Assembly (NCBI GenBank): GCA_020086605.1
Contig: JACBWW010000016.1
Location: 6,625,682 to 6,689,681 of the forward strand
Source of the DNA: Lanius collurio
Lineage: Eukaryota; Chordata; Aves; Passeriformes; Laniidae
Reading direction: 5' to 3'
Length of the DNA stretch: 64,000 bases
Within the stretch, counting starts at the first letter, position 1; every line of letters begins with the position of its first letter. The translations under genes were made by a program, and so were the position numbers. Below are positions 61,301 through 64,000 of the stretch, piece by piece. The notes beneath the pieces were generated by a model, which worked only from the letters and a program-made list of their open reading frames with translations, made no database searches and had not been told where the DNA came from.

Positions 61301-64000
61301 CCAACATCCTGGTGATAGAATAACCTGTCTGCTGTCCAAAAAAACATTTCTTTTAAAAAATTAGAATTAATTTTTTTTCAAATATTTTAAATTTAGGGTT
61401 TTTTCCAGTAAGTATTTCTCAAAATTGTGGATATTGCAGCCAGCATGTTGCTTACAGCCTGATTTGCTGAGCCCATCCCACTGCTATCACACCACAGAAA
61501 GCCTCTCTCAAGAAGGAATTGTCTGTCTTTGCCTGGGAAAGAGATGCTTAGCAAGTCCCTGCTGGGCTATGCAGCTCACAGGTCATTAGTCTCTCACAGT
61601 GATCACTTTCTCTACCAAGAGTTGCAGATTTTTCAGACTAGTACTCCACAGCAGTGTTAATGTTATGGATTAAAAAAAAAAAAATTAGTTTGAAGCAGAT
61701 TTAAGAGTTAAAAGCATATTCAGCAGTGCTATTTTTAAATTGCCAAGTAAGCTAAAACTCTGCTTTAACTTCTGAGGTAAAGTAGAGAGATGAGCTTATC
61801 TTCAACGGGAGAGGGAATGTCTGTCTCCAGAGACTCTGCTGCTTCATCTAAAGCCATGCAGAAAACACAGTGTACCAGTCAGCTCAGTTCCACTGAGTGC
61901 TAAAAGGATGAACAGGCAGGTTCACATTGCAAACCTGGCAGTTTGGAAGCCTGGCTTCCTTTCCTTGCCACGTTCTCTCTAACCTTAGTTAGCAGTGCAC
62001 TACTTCACCAGTCCTTAGTTTTTGACTTACTTTGAATTATTGTTTTGAATGGTACTAATACAGGAGTGCACACAGTGGAACCTTCCAAGAAAACTTTTGA
62101 AATATTTAATTGGCAAAAATAATACATATTTCATTGTTAAACATTTGACCTACTGCAAATAAAACATACCTTTGTTTTCTGCAGAATTATTATGTCAACT
62201 ATGAAGTCAGTTGTCTCTAATACAGGGCCATACCTTGGGGTTTGCTTTTGTCATTATATTTCCAATGCAACTTTTCTAACAGAGTATTTAAATTATAGTT
62301 CTGAAGTTCCCAATCATAAGTGTGTTTATCTGCAAGAATTCATGTGAATAGTGAAAGATTATCCTGAAGTAAAAGATTTAGAATAGTTAGCACAGAAAAC
62401 AATTTTTAAATATTTTTTCTTAGCAAGAAAAAAACACCACTTATTCAAACAGATTATGATTGTCTTCTATTCAACACTCTCAAAGCAAATTTTTCAGGGG
62501 GTGTAAATTGCCATGGCTTCACTGAAACCAGTATGCCTTGCAAGTCTACAGGCTGGAGTTCTAATCCTTCATTATCCAAGTGACTTTTTAGTACAATTTT
62601 ACAGCCCTGGTGTGGGTCTGAATCATTATTTTCCATGTATTCAGAGGTTCTCAGAATTCAACATCTTCCAGCCATTCTAACAGCTCTAATTTCATGACAG
62701 TTCTTCAAAATTGGACCCCAAATTACTCAAAACTGCAAAAATATCATCTGCATTTTCGAATCTACACACAAAGTTCCACCCTGATTTATGTATTTCTTAA
62801 CTCTGCTGCAGATACCTGAGAGCTAAGGCTGCTGTGGTTTGCCCTACTAAGGGTGATCTCACCAGATCATTCATGTACAGATTCTTCAGCAGCTTAAACA
62901 AGCACTGTCATGGTTTCTAGTCTTGCAGCAGGAACCTTTCTGCTGTCATCATCCTGACAGTTTTCAGTATTTCTATCTCAGGGGAAGGATTATTCAGATT
63001 CAGTTCTCTGCAGCAATAATAGATCAGTATCAGTAACATGGACAGTTCTACCCTGTGTACCTGAAGCCATCAATACTGTTTTCCTGGGATGAGGTTTTTG
63101 CTCATCACTTCCAGCTAAGTGAAATGACCAGTTTGGCATAAAGTCTCTAAAGAGTGCCTCACAAACCCTCCCAAAAGGGACACGCCTGAAACAAGTCTGA
63201 AAATGGGGCAGGTTTTTCAAAAGCACGGCTGTTGCAGGTAGAGCTGCAGAGAACTTGCAGTGCTGCTGGCCTGTAGGCAGAGACAGATTGCACTAATTTA
63301 GATGGCTCCTTGGGGCTTTCAAAATTATGCCATGGGCCATTCCATGGGTGTGAGTTATGAGCTGCAACTCTTTGAAGAACAGCATTGAATTTCACCTCAA
63401 TATATAGGCTCTGCAGCCTGATATACATCATGTTGACAGAGTCACTTCTTTGACATCAGGGCTCTGTTGTTCAAGTCAGTGAATTCAGAACTTATTCAGG
63501 TTAACATCTGGAGCTAGTCCCTAATTTTCTGAATTTGGTAGGCATATCTAATATAATTTAGATCAAGCTTTTATTCAGATTTCTTTGCTTTTATTTCCTA
63601 CACTATTTTCTTATATTTTTATGTTTCAACCACACAGTAAATAACCTACTGTATAGAAAAATCCCACTGATGGATTCATTACTTAGTTTGCAAAGCTGAT
63701 GCTCAATTCCACCATATGAATATTCAGGACTAGATAGTGAACAAGCCTCAGCAGGGAGGAAAAAAGATGATGAGGAAGAAGTCTTTACCTGACATATTAT
63801 GATAGCCTTGTTATGCACGTCTTAGCTTTTCATTCTAGTGCCTTCCATTTTTTTATTACTTCATATTTATTTTTCTACTTTTTTGCACCCTGATCAAACA
63901 CTCGCAGTTTGTCTTTCATGCAGAATGATACTGCAGTCACATTTTCCATCAAACCATTGCCATTGGAATAAGCAATGGTTATTTTTCTAACTAGAGCACA
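52313..64000. other. Intergenic, no gene seen
   Basis: AT-rich DNA to the end of the window. It has an A13 run at 61672-61684 but no mobile element I can name. Open frames of up to 118 codons (58507-58863, +) have no recognised domain or coding signature. Confidence 0.7.

Overview
The window is vertebrate genomic DNA, most likely from a bird. It holds large AT-rich introns, GT-AG splicing and few mobile elements. The repeats I can recognise are CR1 LINE fragments, including one with the decayed C-terminal coding tail typical of avian CR1.

The only gene I can support is the 3' part of COL11A1 (pro-alpha1 chain of type XI collagen) on the + strand. Twenty-six exons are readable between 4027 and 36216. 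Twenty-one encode an unbroken Gly-X-Y helix (480 residues). Five encode the end of the helix, the C-telopeptide and the C-propeptide (COLFI domain), ending in the stop codon at 36214-36216. Every exon has an AG acceptor and a GT donor and all helical exons are phase 0. Sizes are 108, 54 or 36 bp. Exon order, exon sizes and peptide match human COL11A1 as I recall it, with no exon missing. Counting back from a 67-exon model these are exons 42-67. The 5' part of the gene lies upstream of the window.

Layout: 1-4026 partial intron with a GGAAT-type microsatellite. 4027-12888 helical exons 42-49, with a small CR1 tail in one intron. 12889-19207 a 6.3-kb intron. 19208-20960 five helical exons. 20961-26102 a 5.1-kb intron. 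26103-29765 eight helical exons. 30634-36216 telopeptide and C-propeptide. 36217 to about 37815 the 3' UTR, with several AATAAA signals and four miR-29 seed matches. About 37816-64000 is 26 kb of apparently gene-free DNA with one clear CR1 insertion (43415-43930). In human the region 3' of COL11A1 is also a long gene-poor stretch, which agrees with this.

The points most worth a second look are: a CpG-dense, GC-ending codon islet confined to the first exon of the window (4027-4134); the complete set of eight C-propeptide cysteines, including the second position where my recollection of the human alpha1(XI) chain is Ser; the cluster of miR-29 sites in the 3' UTR; and a palindromic X-box-like motif next to an M-box octamer in the distal UTR. 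I found no undescribed system and no second gene.
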